This document shows, one piece after another, positions 36,901 to 45,170 of a stretch of DNA of 64,000 bases. The notes under the pieces were generated by a model that was not told the origin of the DNA, did not search any database, and worked only from the letters and a program-made list of their open reading frames with translations. This DNA is from Actinomycetota bacterium (GTDB lineage Bacteria > Actinomycetota > Acidimicrobiia > Acidimicrobiales > Ilumatobacteraceae). The number at the start of each line of letters is the position of its first letter. Position 1 is the first letter of the stretch. A program made the translations under genes and the position numbers. The stretch lies in assembly GCA_947454105.1 (NCBI GenBank), contig CANGIP010000004.1, positions 62,001 to 126,000 of the forward strand, written 5' to 3'.

Positions 36901-37485
36901 AGCCAGACCGTGGTCTTGAATTTCTACGAAGAGGTTGTCTTTGCCGAAAATTTCTTGCAAACGTGCTGCTTTGATTTTGGCGTCTTTGTAATCATCTTTT
37001 AAGAGGGACTGCAAAACATGGCCACCCAGGCAGCCCGTCGTAGCAATGAGACCCTCGTGATATTTCTCAAGCAGTTCCCAATCCATACGAGGCTGGTAGT
37101 AGTAGCCCTCAAGGAAAGCCAAACTCGATAATTGAATGAGGTTCTTATAACCGATGTTGTTCTCGGCGAGCAGCGTGAGGTGGTAGTACAACTTGCGGCC
37201 GCCCTCGGTGTCACCACCGGAGTCGTCAACCTGGCCACGCCGACTGGGGCGTTCAAAACGAGTTTCGTAGGCCATATAGGCCTCGGTACCAATGATGGGC
37301 TTGACACCTTGAGCCCGACATTCTTTGTAGAAGTCAAGAACTCCGTACATGTTGCCGTGATCGGTCATTCCGAGAGCGGGTTGACCATCGGCGACTGCCT
37401 TAGCGACGAGTTCATCGAGTTTGGCTGCACCATCGAGCATCGAGAACTCGGTGTGAACATGGAGATGGGTGAAAGAGTCGCCCAA
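33973..37485 (-). CDS. dnaE: DNA polymerase III alpha subunit DnaE1
   Basis: Main replicative polymerase. An N-terminal PHP domain (HLHVHTEFSMLDG at about 7-19, MTDHGNMYG, NDSHYVH) retains metal-binding residues, which in mycobacteria provide proofreading. The catalytic palm has GPGRGSAAG (about 371-379) and PDIDMDFD (about 412-419). The helix-hairpin-helix and OB domains (WTLAGIITKVERKVTKKGDP) follow. The frame runs upstream to 37533, but TTG at 37485 has the perfect AAGGAGG site six bases ahead and matches the family N-terminus, giving 1170 residues. A GTG at 37488 is possible but too close to the site. Confidence 0.97.
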   Translation of the reverse strand: MGDSFTHLHVHTEFSMLDGAAKLDELVAKAVADGQPALGMTDHGNMYGVLDFYKECRAQGVKPIIGTEAYMAYETRFERPSRRGQVDDSGGDTEGGRKLYYHLTLLAENNIGYKNLIQLSSLAFLEGYYYQPRMDWELLEKYHEGLIATTGCLGGHVLQSLLKDDYKDAKIKAARLQEIFGKDNLFVEIQDHGLAAQTKTNPQLLQIAQEIGAPVIATNDSHYVHRHDSDAHDALLCVQTNSMINDPKRFRFEGTEHYLKTSNEMRYVFREVPEACDNTLWIAERADVTIEFGKPQLPNFKIPPGFTDDAAYLDHLTREGAKRRWGDKLAPSIIERLAYETKVICDMGFASYFLIVWDLIRYAKEQGIRVGPGRGSAAGCAVAYCLGITEIDPIRYDLLFERFLNPSRISMPDIDMDFDSRYREQMIHYATDTYGREHVAQIITFGTIKARNAVRDAARVLGHPYAVGDKLAKAMPPLVMGRDTPLKYCLELDPKYKDGYQAAQELRDIYESEEDMRQVIDVAKGLEGLKRSTGIHAAAVVISKEPLTSYLPLQRKPEAGKPIEESQVTTQFEMHGVESLGLLKMDFLGLRNLDVISDAMALIRLSEPDFDIDAIPIDNQKTFELLSRGDTIGVFQLESPPMQQLLRAMAPTSFEDVSAVIALYRPGPMSVNMHYDFADRKNGRKKVEYFHPDAEEVLGDTFGLMIYQESVMRVAQRFAGYSLAEADNLRKACGKKERALMEKERSKFEEGCSTSGYGDILGKQLFDIIENFADYAFNKSHSFGYGYICYQTAFLKANYPVQYFAAMLTSVKDNLDKAAGYLVDARMGGITVGPPNINVSDVDFTPQVEDRVIHFGLSAIKGVGHAICERIVAERQTNGPFESFHDFAMRVPTDCLNKKAVESFIKAGAFDSLGHPRQGLMAVFENIVDDTVSRRAEADQGVMSLFDAIDTDSDPSFDLDIPIPENEYDKSVKLKFEKEMLGLYISDHPLFGHESSLNKHSTTTTAMLAEAENGSIWTLAGIITKVERKVTKKGDPMAIVHLEDLYGGVELTVFTKTLQTHGHKIVDEAIIAVKCRVNRQDDRISVATMEITPLQLSNREPELRLNLPAVALDPENVARLKSILTKYPGPSYVFLHIGDAKILKLGAEFMVDIDRVIPPLRVAFGAGVVR

Positions 37486-37491
37486 CACCAA

Positions 37492-37498
37492 CCTCCTT
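37492..37498 (-). promoter_or_regulatory. Strong ribosome binding site fixing a TTG start for dnaE
   Basis: Minus-strand AAGGAGG, six bases, then TTG. It is the strongest Shine-Dalgarno sequence I noticed in the window and decides the dnaE start. Confidence 0.85.
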
Positions 37499-37512
37499 AC
37501 TTCTCGGTGAAA

Positions 37513-37527
37513 CCCGAACGATTCGGG
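37513..37527. terminator. Hairpin between bpa and dnaE
   Basis: CCCGAA-CGA-TTCGGG gives a perfect 6-bp stem with a 3-base loop. On the minus strand TTT follows but no long T-run. It could end the bpa transcript or attenuate read-through into dnaE. Confidence 0.4.
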
Positions 37528-37569
37528 CTCCAAATCTCATCAATGTGGTTTAGGAACAGTAGCAGTGAC

Positions 37570-38091
37570 CTACAGGTAAGTTCCTGGGAGTCCGGCGCTC
37601 TCGGGGCCATTTTGCGGAGATTGGTTGGGGGCACCGGGGTTGATCTGACGTAGTTGTTCATATTGCTGGCGGGCGGCTATTTGTTGGGCAAACAATGTTG
37701 CCTGGATGCCATGAAAGAGACCCTCGAGCCAGCCCACCAATTGGGCTTGGGCGATGCGCAGCTCTCCGTCGCTTGGAATGCCATCTGAAAATGGAAGGGC
37801 CAACATGCGCAACTCTTGCTGAAGGTCGGGAGACAGCGCATCAGCAAGTTCGACAACTGAACGTTCGTAAATCTCGGCGAGTCGTTCACGGCTACCAGCA
37901 TCAAGTTGTGAGTTACGCACTTCTTCAAGTAACTGCTTCACCATAGATCCGATACGCATGACCTTGGCAGGTTCGGTCACCGATTCTGTGACAGGAACTT
38001 CAGATTCTTGGAGACCAGCGAGAGACAATGGTGAAACTACTTCTCCCTCTATTTTTTGTGAATTGATGTTGCTTGGATCAGGGATGCTCAT
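37570..38091 (-). CDS. bpa: Bacterial proteasome activator Bpa (DUF2587)
   Basis: ATP-independent ring activator that opens the 20S proteasome. The 173-residue protein has the central helical bundle: KVMRIGSMVKQLLEEVRNSQLD, SRERLAEIYERSVVELADALSPDLQQEL and AQAQLVGWLEGLFHGIQATLFAQQ. It ends in GTYL, close to the GQYL tail by which mycobacterial Bpa docks into the alpha-ring. The disordered N-terminal 40 residues and Pro/Asn-rich penultimate stretch also fit. TAGAAT 11 bases before ATG could be its -10. Proteasome genes are not in this window. Confidence 0.9.
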   Translation of the reverse strand: MSIPDPSNINSQKIEGEVVSPLSLAGLQESEVPVTESVTEPAKVMRIGSMVKQLLEEVRNSQLDAGSRERLAEIYERSVVELADALSPDLQQELRMLALPFSDGIPSDGELRIAQAQLVGWLEGLFHGIQATLFAQQIAARQQYEQLRQINPGAPNQSPQNGPESAGLPGTYL

Positions 38092-38132
38092 ACGTAGATC
38101 ACATTCTACACTCGCACATTTGCCATCTGATT

Positions 38133-39248
38133 TCAGACTGTTTGGGCGAGAAAAGGTACGAACATTTCATCACTGGTCAATGAACCGTGCCGACACACCA
38201 AACTAAATGGACCCGAATCCAAGGGATCGTCAAAAGTTGTTGCGGTAAACGGGACAAGAGCTACGTCGCCAAGACGACGTTTGACTTGATCAGACATCCG
38301 ACCACCGCGTGCAGGTCCGAGCCATGCTTCTTCAACTACTTGATCTCGAGAGGCAATCCAAGCGAAGTTTCCGTACGCATCGGTAGCCACTTTAACGAGA
38401 TCATCCTCGTGACCCCGTTTGGCATGCAGCCAGCGGAATCGACCTTCACCCGATTGATGATGAAGCAAACTCTTGATGTCTTCGGACAGATGTACGACAT
38501 TGTCGCCAACTTGGACTTGACCATGATCGGCTGTAATCGCCAAAGTCGTTCCACGTGGCAATGCTTCAAGGAGTGCACCGACTAGCCAGTCGGTTGCCGT
38601 GATTTCGGCATCGTAAAAGGGCCCAAATCCACGTTCGTGAGCGATCTTGTCAATGCCGTCGTAATACGAATAGACAAACTTTTCACCTGCTGAAATCAAT
38701 TGCGTACATTGCGCAACGATTGAACTTGCGGCGCGCCACCCACACGGTCGAGTCCCCCGTAAGTGAGCCTCGGTGAACGCTGTTCCTTCAAGCTCGGCGC
38801 GACTCACGACAGGTATTGACATTCCGGCGAACGGTGGAATTGGTTGCACGGTTGCCGGTGGATGCACTTTTCGAAGGTCGCGGGAATCAGACCACCACCG
38901 CAATGAATTCATGATCGAGTCACCCATATCCATGCGGTAACCCACGATTCCATGTTCGGCGGGGGTCGAACCTGTCACCAGACTGGTTAACGCGCTCGCT
39001 GTAGTGCTCGGAGCAATTGTTGTGATTGACCCACCAGTCATCGCCAGCAAGTTCGGGGCGAGGTTCGCGTGGCGTTGCAACTGCTCGAACCCCAGGCCAT
39101 CAATGACCAACAAAACGATACGTTCGGCAACTTGTAGCGGTTGCGGGAACCATGAGGGTCGCTGGCCTGGGCTCAATAAAAGGCATCCAGGCATGATTCC
39201 GGTCAAGTTTGCACCCGAGTAGTCGGGAATATTGGGCTTGGGAATCAT
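38133..39248 (-). CDS. Alkaline phosphatase superfamily protein (nucleotide pyrophosphatase/phosphodiesterase-like)
   Basis: Metal-dependent hydrolase fold. VLLVIDGLGFEQL carries the first metal Asp. The predicted nucleophile Thr/Ser is in APSTTASALTSLVTGSTPAEHGIVGY. FVYSYYDGIDKIAHERG and TLAITADHGQVQVGD hold further Asp/His ligands, and CRHGSLTSDEM closes the site. ATG at 39248 gives about 371 residues; another ATG at 39287 adds thirteen. No signal peptide is seen, so it should act in the cytosol. The substrate is not evident. Confidence 0.85.
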   Translation of the reverse strand: MIPKPNIPDYSGANLTGIMPGCLLLSPGQRPSWFPQPLQVAERIVLLVIDGLGFEQLQRHANLAPNLLAMTGGSITTIAPSTTASALTSLVTGSTPAEHGIVGYRMDMGDSIMNSLRWWSDSRDLRKVHPPATVQPIPPFAGMSIPVVSRAELEGTAFTEAHLRGTRPCGWRAASSIVAQCTQLISAGEKFVYSYYDGIDKIAHERGFGPFYDAEITATDWLVGALLEALPRGTTLAITADHGQVQVGDNVVHLSEDIKSLLHHQSGEGRFRWLHAKRGHEDDLVKVATDAYGNFAWIASRDQVVEEAWLGPARGGRMSDQVKRRLGDVALVPFTATTFDDPLDSGPFSLVCRHGSLTSDEMFVPFLAQTV

Positions 39249-39359
39249 GTCTACATCTTTCACCAACAGAGAGGAAAAAGCCCGCATTGAAGCGTGAAGT
39301 TGAAAGGTGTTTGTTGCTGTGATGACACGTTAATTCGTATGAAGAGGGTCTCAACCTCC

Positions 39360-39371
39360 TACGATGACAAT
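39360..39371 (+). promoter_or_regulatory. Leaderless-type promoter of the Rrf2 regulator
   Basis: TACGAT at 39360-39365, six bases (GACAAT), then GTG at 39372. It independently agrees with the family-based choice of that GTG as the start. Confidence 0.65.
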
Positions 39372-39824
39372 GTGCGTGTTTCTACAAGGGGTGACTATGC
39401 CTGCCGAGCTTTGCTGTCACTTACTCTGCACGCCGGCGAACCCGGACCGACTTCGGTTCGCGACATCGCTGATCGCACCGGACTTCCTCAGCCCTATCTC
39501 GAACAAATCTTGCTGGCGCTGAAAGGTGCGGGTCTCGTGAAATCTAAGCGGGGTGTCGGTGGTGGTTACACCTTGGCGAGGTCTCCCGAAGAAATTCGCT
39601 TGAATGACATCATTGCCGCCGTCGATGGTCCGATCACATTGGGTGACTTTGGTGAGCCCCATCAAGACGGATCGTGCGACCATGAAGGTCAATGCGTTTT
39701 GTTGGCCATTTGGAAACACACTGGCGATCACATGCGAGAACACCTCGCCGGCTTTACATTGGCCAATGTTGCTGATGCTGCCAATGGCAAAAGTTCGTGG
39801 CCTGAAACAACGCATCACGATTAA
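39372..39824 (+). CDS. Rrf2-family transcriptional regulator
   Basis: Winged-helix DNA-binding regulator of the IscR/NsrR group. From GTG at 39372 the protein begins MRVSTRGDYACRALLSL, the family N-terminus. Then come SVRDIADRTGLPQPYLEQILLAL (recognition helix) and the wing VKSKRGVGGGYTLAR. In the loop where IscR/NsrR have three Cys, only Cys102 and Cys108 are present; the third position is Trp. It may bind a different cluster, sense by thiol chemistry, or be cluster-free. Upstream start codons at 39294 and 39339 exist but add non-family residues. It is 150 residues long and divergent from the phosphatase-like gene. Confidence 0.92.
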   Translation: MRVSTRGDYACRALLSLTLHAGEPGPTSVRDIADRTGLPQPYLEQILLALKGAGLVKSKRGVGGGYTLARSPEEIRLNDIIAAVDGPITLGDFGEPHQDGSCDHEGQCVLLAIWKHTGDHMREHLAGFTLANVADAANGKSSWPETTHHD

Positions 39825-39851
39825 TACGTGACAGCATCTTGAGTTGCGCTT

Positions 39852-40274
39852 TTAGTTGGCGCGAATTTCTTTGGCAATTGCGGATAACACTCCGTTGACA
39901 TATCGACTAGAGTCATCAGTGCTGAAAGTCTTCGCAAGTTCGACGGCTTCGTCCATGATGACAGCTTTTGGAATTTCGTCGCGCTTCAATAACTCAAATG
40001 TGGCCATGCGCAAAATATTGCGATCGAGACACGGCATTCGTTCAATCGTCCAACCATCGGCGTGCTTGATAATCAGTTGATCAATCTCGGGTGCTAGATC
40101 GGCAACGCCGCGAACGATTAACGCTGTGACGTGATCAGGATCATCAACTAACCCAGCAAGAACTGAGTGGCCGTCGAGGTTTTTGGTGTCAGCTTCGTAC
40201 AGAAGCGTTAATGCACGTTCACGAGATTGTGAACGTGGATCAACATGCGATGAACGCGATCGGCGAGATGCCAC
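39852..40274 (-). CDS. nusB: Transcription antitermination factor NusB
   Basis: Small all-helical protein that joins NusE/S10 on boxA RNA during rRNA transcription. The segments SRERALTLLYEADTK, IDQLIIKHADGWTIERMPCLDRNILRMATFEL and IPKAVIMDEAVELAKTFSTDDSSRYVNGVL are typical, and 140 residues is normal. The start is GTG at 40274, two bases after the efp stop. The efp-nusB order is conserved widely. Confidence 0.97.
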   Translation of the reverse strand: MASRRSRSSHVDPRSQSRERALTLLYEADTKNLDGHSVLAGLVDDPDHVTALIVRGVADLAPEIDQLIIKHADGWTIERMPCLDRNILRMATFELLKRDEIPKAVIMDEAVELAKTFSTDDSSRYVNGVLSAIAKEIRAN

Positions 40275-40276
40275 AA

Positions 40277-40840
40277 TCAGACTCGCGTCAAGTATTCGCC
40301 TGAACGAGTATCGACCTTAACTTTGTCGCCAATGTTCACGAACAACGGAACCTGAATGGTCTTACCTGTTTGCAGTTCGGCCGGCTTGCGAGCGCCAGAA
40401 ACACGGTCGCCTTGCATTCCGGGTTCTGTATTGGCGATCAGCAGTTCAACGGAGGCCGGAATTTCAACCGACACAATCTCATTATTGTGTGTGGCAATAA
40501 TGGCGATCATTGATTCGATGATGTAGTCGGCAGCATCTCCGAGTGCAACTGGCGAAACGTTGATCTGATCGTATGATTCGGTATCCATGAAGACGTAGTC
40601 GTCACCGTCGCGGTACAAGAACTGCATGTCCTTCTTTTCAAGCATGGCCTGTTCAACGCGAATTCCGGCGTTGAAAGTCTTTTCTAAGACGTTGCCCGTC
40701 TTGAGGTTGCGCAGCTTGGTGCGCACGAAGGCTCCACCTTTGCCGGGCTTCACATGTTGGAATTCGATGACGGTAAAGAGGCCGTTATCAAGTTGCAGCG
40801 TGATGCCGTTTTTTAGGTCGTTAGTTGTAATGGCGGGCAT
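40277..40840 (-). CDS. efp: Translation elongation factor P
   Basis: Relieves ribosome stalling at polyproline. The 187-residue protein from ATG at 40840 has TNDLKNGITLQLDNG, the loop KPGKGGAFVRTK with Lys34 at the tip, and the C-terminal DTRSGEYLTRV. AAGGA seven bases before this ATG supports it over the longer frame start at 40876. The Gly-Gly after Lys34 replaces the GQAF of some species. No modification enzyme is seen nearby. It is made from the pepQ-efp-nusB message; pepQ overlaps its start. Confidence 0.97.
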   Translation of the reverse strand: MPAITTNDLKNGITLQLDNGLFTVIEFQHVKPGKGGAFVRTKLRNLKTGNVLEKTFNAGIRVEQAMLEKKDMQFLYRDGDDYVFMDTESYDQINVSPVALGDAADYIIESMIAIIATHNNEIVSVEIPASVELLIANTEPGMQGDRVSGARKPAELQTGKTIQVPLFVNIGDKVKVDTRSGEYLTRV

Positions 40841-41925
40841 GTTGGATCCTTGGGAGATGTGTTCAAAATTCGGCAACCATGTTCGGTGATGACCACGAGG
40901 TCTTCAACACGGAAACCGCCGAACCCCCCACGATAGAGCCCAGGCTCGACAGTCACGACGTCTCCAGGCTGAAGAATTGCGGTCGCTGACGAATTTATGA
41001 AGGGTTCCTCATGGATCTGCAGACCAACTCCGTGGCCGGTTCCGTGGGTGAAATACTGCTCAAGGCCGGCTTCCACGAGCACTTTTCGGCAGGCAGCGTC
41101 AACTTCGGATGCCAAAACACCTGGGCGACACATGGCAACTCCGGCTTGCTGTGCTGTCTGAACGGCTTCATAGAACTCAGATTGTTCTGCGCTCATCGGT
41201 CCAATCACGAAGGATCGGGTCATGTCGGAGTGATATCCCGCAACAAGGGCACCCACATCGATGATGACGGTGTGACCGTTTTCGATTTTCGTCGCCGTTG
41301 GATGATGGTGTGGGCGGGCAGCATTGATGGTTCCGCTGGCCACGATGGTGTCGTATGAGGGTCCATCAGCCCCTAATTTGCGCATGGTGTAGTCGAGTTC
41401 GTCCCGAAGATCACTCTCGGTTAGCCCTTGTGAAAGTAATCCTCGGCACTGGTTGAGTGCTTGATCGGCGATGAGACAGGCCGATTCAATGAGCTTGATT
41501 TCTTGTTCATCCTTGATACGTCGGAGGAATTTGCTCGATGCATCAAGGGGTACGAGCGAATTTCCTAGTTCGCCTTGAATTAAGCAAAAAAGTTGATGCG
41601 ACATACTTGAATCTTGAAACTGAATAACCGAGGCACCTTGAGTCAGTGATTTAGTTGTACTGATCATGGCTGCTTGTGTGCGACATTCAATAACTTCAAC
41701 GTTGGCTTGATGCGTTGCAATCTCGGCGCGAGCCTGTTCGGTATATCGGCCATCTGTGATGAGGAACATTTTGTTTGCGTGAGTAATCAACCACGCATGT
41801 GAACCCGAAAATCCGGTGAGCCAACGAATATCTGAAAGATCGGTGATCAAACAAGATGATGAAGATCCCCGACTCAGAAGTTCAAATAATCTCTCAGCAC
41901 GCGCTGAAGATCCTTGAGTTGTCAT
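40813..41925 (-). CDS. pepQ: M24-family Xaa-Pro aminopeptidase
   Basis: Metallopeptidase that removes an N-terminal residue before proline. The creatinase N-domain is followed by the pita-bread fold with its metal ligands: Asp in VIIDVGALVAG and HSDMTRSF, His in THGTGHGVGLQIHEEP, Glu in TVEPGLYRGG and Glu in GFRVEDLVVIT. I chose ATG at 41925, just past the aroQ stop; a TTG at 41952 would extend it. Its 3' end overlaps the efp start by 28 bases. Confidence 0.93.
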   Translation of the reverse strand: MTTQGSSARAERLFELLSRGSSSSCLITDLSDIRWLTGFSGSHAWLITHANKMFLITDGRYTEQARAEIATHQANVEVIECRTQAAMISTTKSLTQGASVIQFQDSSMSHQLFCLIQGELGNSLVPLDASSKFLRRIKDEQEIKLIESACLIADQALNQCRGLLSQGLTESDLRDELDYTMRKLGADGPSYDTIVASGTINAARPHHHPTATKIENGHTVIIDVGALVAGYHSDMTRSFVIGPMSAEQSEFYEAVQTAQQAGVAMCRPGVLASEVDAACRKVLVEAGLEQYFTHGTGHGVGLQIHEEPFINSSATAILQPGDVVTVEPGLYRGGFGGFRVEDLVVITEHGCRILNTSPKDPTCPPLQLTT

Positions 41926-41932
41926 TGCTATG

Positions 41933-42367
41933 TCACTTGAGTAGGCGTGCAACAGCGTTGACGGCTAGCTCGTATCCCAACATTCCGAGACCAGCGATCG
42001 TGCCGTTCGCAACCGGAGCAATCACGCTGGTGTGGCGCCAAGGTTCACGCGCATTCGGATTTGAAATGTGAACTTCAATGACTGGACCAGAGAAAGTTGC
42101 GAGAGCATCATGAAGACTCCAGGCGTAATGCGTGAATGCTCCAGCATTAATAATGATTGCGTCAACTCGTCCGCGCGCTGCGTGTATGGCGTCAACCAAC
42201 TGGCCTTCGTGGTTCGTTTGGAAATCTTCGAGGGTGAAACCAGCCTCACTCGCCCAACCAGCAACGCTAGAAACATAATCGGCAAGTGTCGCCGTCCCAT
42301 AGATCTCGGGTTCGCGTTGTCCCAAAAGGTTGAGGTTCGGACCGTGAAGTAAAAGGATGGTTCCCAC
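41933..42367 (-). CDS. aroQ: 3-dehydroquinate dehydratase, type II
   Basis: Dodecameric enzyme of the shikimate pathway. The N-terminus LLLHGPNLNLLGQREPEIYG carries the catalytic Tyr, and Arg is in the flexible loop. INAGAFTHYAWSLHDAL and EVHISNPNAREPWRHTSVI hold the His and substrate contacts. At 144 residues the length is normal. Start GTG at 42367 has TATCGT seven bases upstream. It belongs to the aroE-C-K-B-Q run, so the set of central shikimate steps is nearly complete here. Confidence 0.97.
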   Translation of the reverse strand: MGTILLLHGPNLNLLGQREPEIYGTATLADYVSSVAGWASEAGFTLEDFQTNHEGQLVDAIHAARGRVDAIIINAGAFTHYAWSLHDALATFSGPVIEVHISNPNAREPWRHTSVIAPVANGTIAGLGMLGYELAVNAVARLLK

Positions 42368-42380
42368 GTTGACGACGATA
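42368..42380 (-). promoter_or_regulatory. Leaderless-type promoter of aroQ
   Basis: Minus-strand TATCGT, seven bases, then GTG of aroQ in the aroB-aroQ gap. It would allow aroQ-pepQ-efp-nusB to be expressed apart from the upstream aro genes. Confidence 0.45.
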
Positions 42381-42423
42381 CCCGCTCGACCCGAGCGAGG
42401 CTGTCAACTTTAGAATTGGAACT

Positions 42424-43440
42424 TTACGACTGGCTGAAATGTACGAGTTCGGAACGCACTATTTCAGGTGAAATATTGGCCACGATTTCGAGACCTTGTG
42501 GCGAATCCAAGATGAAGGTCAATCCTTGCAGAGCCTTCTTGTCACGGGCCATTGCGGCCATGAGTTGATCAATATCAAGACCTGCTGGCATGCGGGTTTG
42601 CAATGAGTAGGTCTGACCCACAACAAGTTCGTGATAATCGACTCGGGAGTCGTCAATTCGTCCAAGTGCCCGAGCTAAGCGTGCGGCGAAGATCAGGCCG
42701 ATCGCCACAGCTTCTCCGTGCGCCAGTTGATGTTGGCCAACTGTTTCTAAAGCATGCGCCAAGGTATGTCCATAATTCAGGAAGGCCCGCTTGCCAGATT
42801 CACGTTCATCTTGTTCAACGAACGAACCCTTAATGGCGACACATCGTGCGACACGCTCATCAAGACTCAAAGCCAAGAGATCGTCGCCCGTTAAGAAGTG
42901 GTACTTGGCTACTTCGCCGAGTCCGCACCGTAGTTCTCGTTCGGGCAATGTGGCCAGAGAATCAAGATCACAAAAGACAGCGCTCGGTTGCCAAAACGCA
43001 CCAACAAGATTCTTTCCTTGAGGAAGGTTGACTCCGGTCTTGCCACCAATGGCTGCATCGACCATCGCCAACAATGATGTCGCCACGTGCACGACAGGTG
43101 TTCCACGGTGCCAAGTTGATGCAGCGAATCCGGCGATGTCAGTCACCATTCCCCCGCCGACTCCGATAATCACATCGTTGCGAGTCATGCCCATGTCGGC
43201 AAACTCTTGGCTCAAAGTTTCAATAGTCGCGAGCGACTTGGCTGACTCCCCCTGACCGATGATCACTGTTTTTGATTCAATGGGAAGCGCGAGATTTGCT
43301 GGAATTCCTTCTTGAGTAATGAAGACGGCTCGACGAGCAGTGGCAGGAAGAAACTGAGCAATGTGTTGGTTGACGCCGTGGCCAATGAGAACGGGATACT
43401 CCCGACCAGGAAGTCGAACGTCAATGCGATGAGTTGTCAT
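42424..43440 (-). CDS. aroB: 3-dehydroquinate synthase
   Basis: NAD- and zinc-dependent cyclase that converts DAHP to dehydroquinate. Visible marks are VIGVGGGMVTDIAGFAASTW (NAD), HVATSLLAMVDAAIGGKTGVNLPQGKN in pieces, GLGEVAKYHFL with a zinc Glu, and FLNYGHTLAHALE with a zinc His. At 338 residues it is full length. The ATG overlaps the aroK stop by four bases. It is part of the shikimate operon. Confidence 0.97.
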   Translation of the reverse strand: MTTHRIDVRLPGREYPVLIGHGVNQHIAQFLPATARRAVFITQEGIPANLALPIESKTVIIGQGESAKSLATIETLSQEFADMGMTRNDVIIGVGGGMVTDIAGFAASTWHRGTPVVHVATSLLAMVDAAIGGKTGVNLPQGKNLVGAFWQPSAVFCDLDSLATLPERELRCGLGEVAKYHFLTGDDLLALSLDERVARCVAIKGSFVEQDERESGKRAFLNYGHTLAHALETVGQHQLAHGEAVAIGLIFAARLARALGRIDDSRVDYHELVVGQTYSLQTRMPAGLDIDQLMAAMARDKKALQGLTFILDSPQGLEIVANISPEIVRSELVHFSQS

Positions 43441-43991
43441 GAGTTCGCCTCCAATCGAGTCTCGAATAAAACTTTGTCGATCACGTCTTGTACTTGTAAG
43501 CCTTCCACATCAATTTCAACTGATGAAACTTCGCGGTACAGACTTTCGCGTTCAACGTACAATTTCTGCAGCCTTTCCGCAGGGTTGCCATCAATGAGGG
43601 GACGATGCCCATCACCTTTGGCGGCCCGCTGCCCGATTCGTTCAAGCAAGATCGGCAATGGTGCGTTCAACCAGATCACATGCTGAGCGCTCTTTAAAAG
43701 TTCGCGGTTGTCGGCGCGAAGAATGATTCCACCAGCACCTGCGATCACATGAGGAGTTGAAAGTTGCCAAGCTGCAACAAGTACTTCATGTTCTAATTGA
43801 CGAAAGTACTCCTCGCCTTCTGCTTCGAAGATCTGACGCACGGTACGGCCAGTCGTTCGGGTGATCTCGTCGTCGGTGTCAAGAAACTCCCAACCCAATT
43901 TGTGAGCGATTCGACGGCCAACGGTGCTCTTGCCAGTGCCCATGAGACCCACTAACACCAAATGGGGTGCTGGTGAAGTCGGTGGGTTCAT
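43437..43991 (-). CDS. aroK: Shikimate kinase
   Basis: Phosphorylates shikimate at the 3-hydroxyl. Walker [14 protein letters not shown], the substrate Asp in [19 protein letters not shown] and the lid [13 protein letters not shown] are present. At 184 residues the length is normal. The start overlaps the aroC stop and its end overlaps aroB, so the three are translated as a chain. Confidence 0.97.
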   Translation of the reverse strand: MNPPTSPAPHLVLVGLMGTGKSTVGRRIAHKLGWEFLDTDDEITRTTGRTVRQIFEAEGEEYFRQLEHEVLVAAWQLSTPHVIAGAGGIILRADNRELLKSAQHVIWLNAPLPILLERIGQRAAKGDGHRPLIDGNPAERLQKLYVERESLYREVSSVEIDVEGLQVQDVIDKVLFETRLEANS

Positions 43992-45148
43992 AAAGGTTGA
44001 GTCGCCGACTTCGCGTTGCGGACGAATTCAGCAACAGAGTCGCCACCAAATTTGCGTTGAGCCTCGGCTGCAAGAACCAGAGCCACCATTGTTTCAGCGA
44101 CGACCCCCATGGCTGGAACAGCAGTGACGTCGGTACGTTCTTTGAACGAGACGCCTGCTTCTTTGGTGATGACGTCAACGGTGGGCAATGTCGGTTTGTT
44201 GAGAGTGGCAAGGGGCTTCATCGCTGCGCGCACAACAAGAAGTTCTCCAGTGGTAATGCCGCCTTCGGTTCCGCCAGCAAGAGTTCCGGTGCGCACAAAA
44301 CTCTCGGTTGCTTCATCCCAATGGATGGGGTCGTGACCATTACTGCCGCGACGGGTTGCAACTTCAAAACCATCACCGATTTCTACGCCTTTGACTGCTT
44401 GGATACTCATGATGGCTTGAGCAAGCAATGCATCGATCTTGCGATCCCAGTGCACATGTGAACCGAGGCCAACAGGAACTCCGTAGGCAAGAACTTCAAC
44501 GATGCCACCGAGTGAGTCACCTTCTTTGGCAGCCTGTTCAATTTCGGTGACCATGCGGTCTCCGGCCTCTGTATCAAAACTGCGAACGGGCGACTCGTCC
44601 ACTTGATTGAGATCAGATGGTGTCGGACGACGACTGCCATCAGATTTGGCCGTGCCCATTGAAATGACGTGTGAGATGACCTCAACGCCGATCGTGCGAA
44701 GTAACGCCTTTGCTAATGCTCCTGCCGCAACTCGAGCAGCCGTCTCGCGAGCGCTCGCGCGTTCAAGCACATCGCGGGCATCGGTAAAGCCGTACTTCTG
44801 CATACCAGCGAGATCGGCGTGGCCTGGTCGAACCTTTGTCAACGGGTCTGCAGTAGCTCCAGGAGCTGGATCCATTTCTTTATGCCACTTGTCTGAACGG
44901 AACCATTCACTGTTCTTGATCTCAATGGCTACTGGTGAACCAAGGGTTCGACCATGGCGCACGCCACCAACCAAAGTGACCTCGTCCTTTTCAAACCTTT
45001 GTCGCGGTCCACGACCGTACCCAAGACGCCGCCGTGACAATTCGATCTGAATATCTTCAACGGTGATGGGCAATCCAGCAGGGAGACCTTCGACGATAAC
45101 GACTAAGGCTTGACCATGGGATTCGCCGGCGGTGAGGTAGCGCAACAT
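43988..45148 (-). CDS. aroC: Chorismate synthase
   Basis: FMN-dependent lyase that makes chorismate. N-terminal [25 protein letters not shown], central [19 protein letters not shown] and [20 protein letters not shown], and C-terminal [20 protein letters not shown] are all signature stretches. At 386 residues it is full length. It lies 22 bases after aroE. TAACCT about eight bases before ATG might serve as a -10, but this is weaker than other cases. Confidence 0.97.
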   Translation of the reverse strand: MLRYLTAGESHGQALVVIVEGLPAGLPITVEDIQIELSRRRLGYGRGPRQRFEKDEVTLVGGVRHGRTLGSPVAIEIKNSEWFRSDKWHKEMDPAPGATADPLTKVRPGHADLAGMQKYGFTDARDVLERASARETAARVAAGALAKALLRTIGVEVISHVISMGTAKSDGSRRPTPSDLNQVDESPVRSFDTEAGDRMVTEIEQAAKEGDSLGGIVEVLAYGVPVGLGSHVHWDRKIDALLAQAIMSIQAVKGVEIGDGFEVATRRGSNGHDPIHWDEATESFVRTGTLAGGTEGGITTGELLVVRAAMKPLATLNKPTLPTVDVITKEAGVSFKERTDVTAVPAMGVVAETMVALVLAAEAQRKFGGDSVAEFVRNAKSATQPL

Positions 45149-45170
45149 TGGGAGTCAGGTTACCGCTGAC

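Noticed and set aside
44607-45050. 147-codon plus-strand frame
   Set aside because: It is antisense to aroC and has a shadow-like Arg/Ser/Ala-rich composition with no homology I can see.
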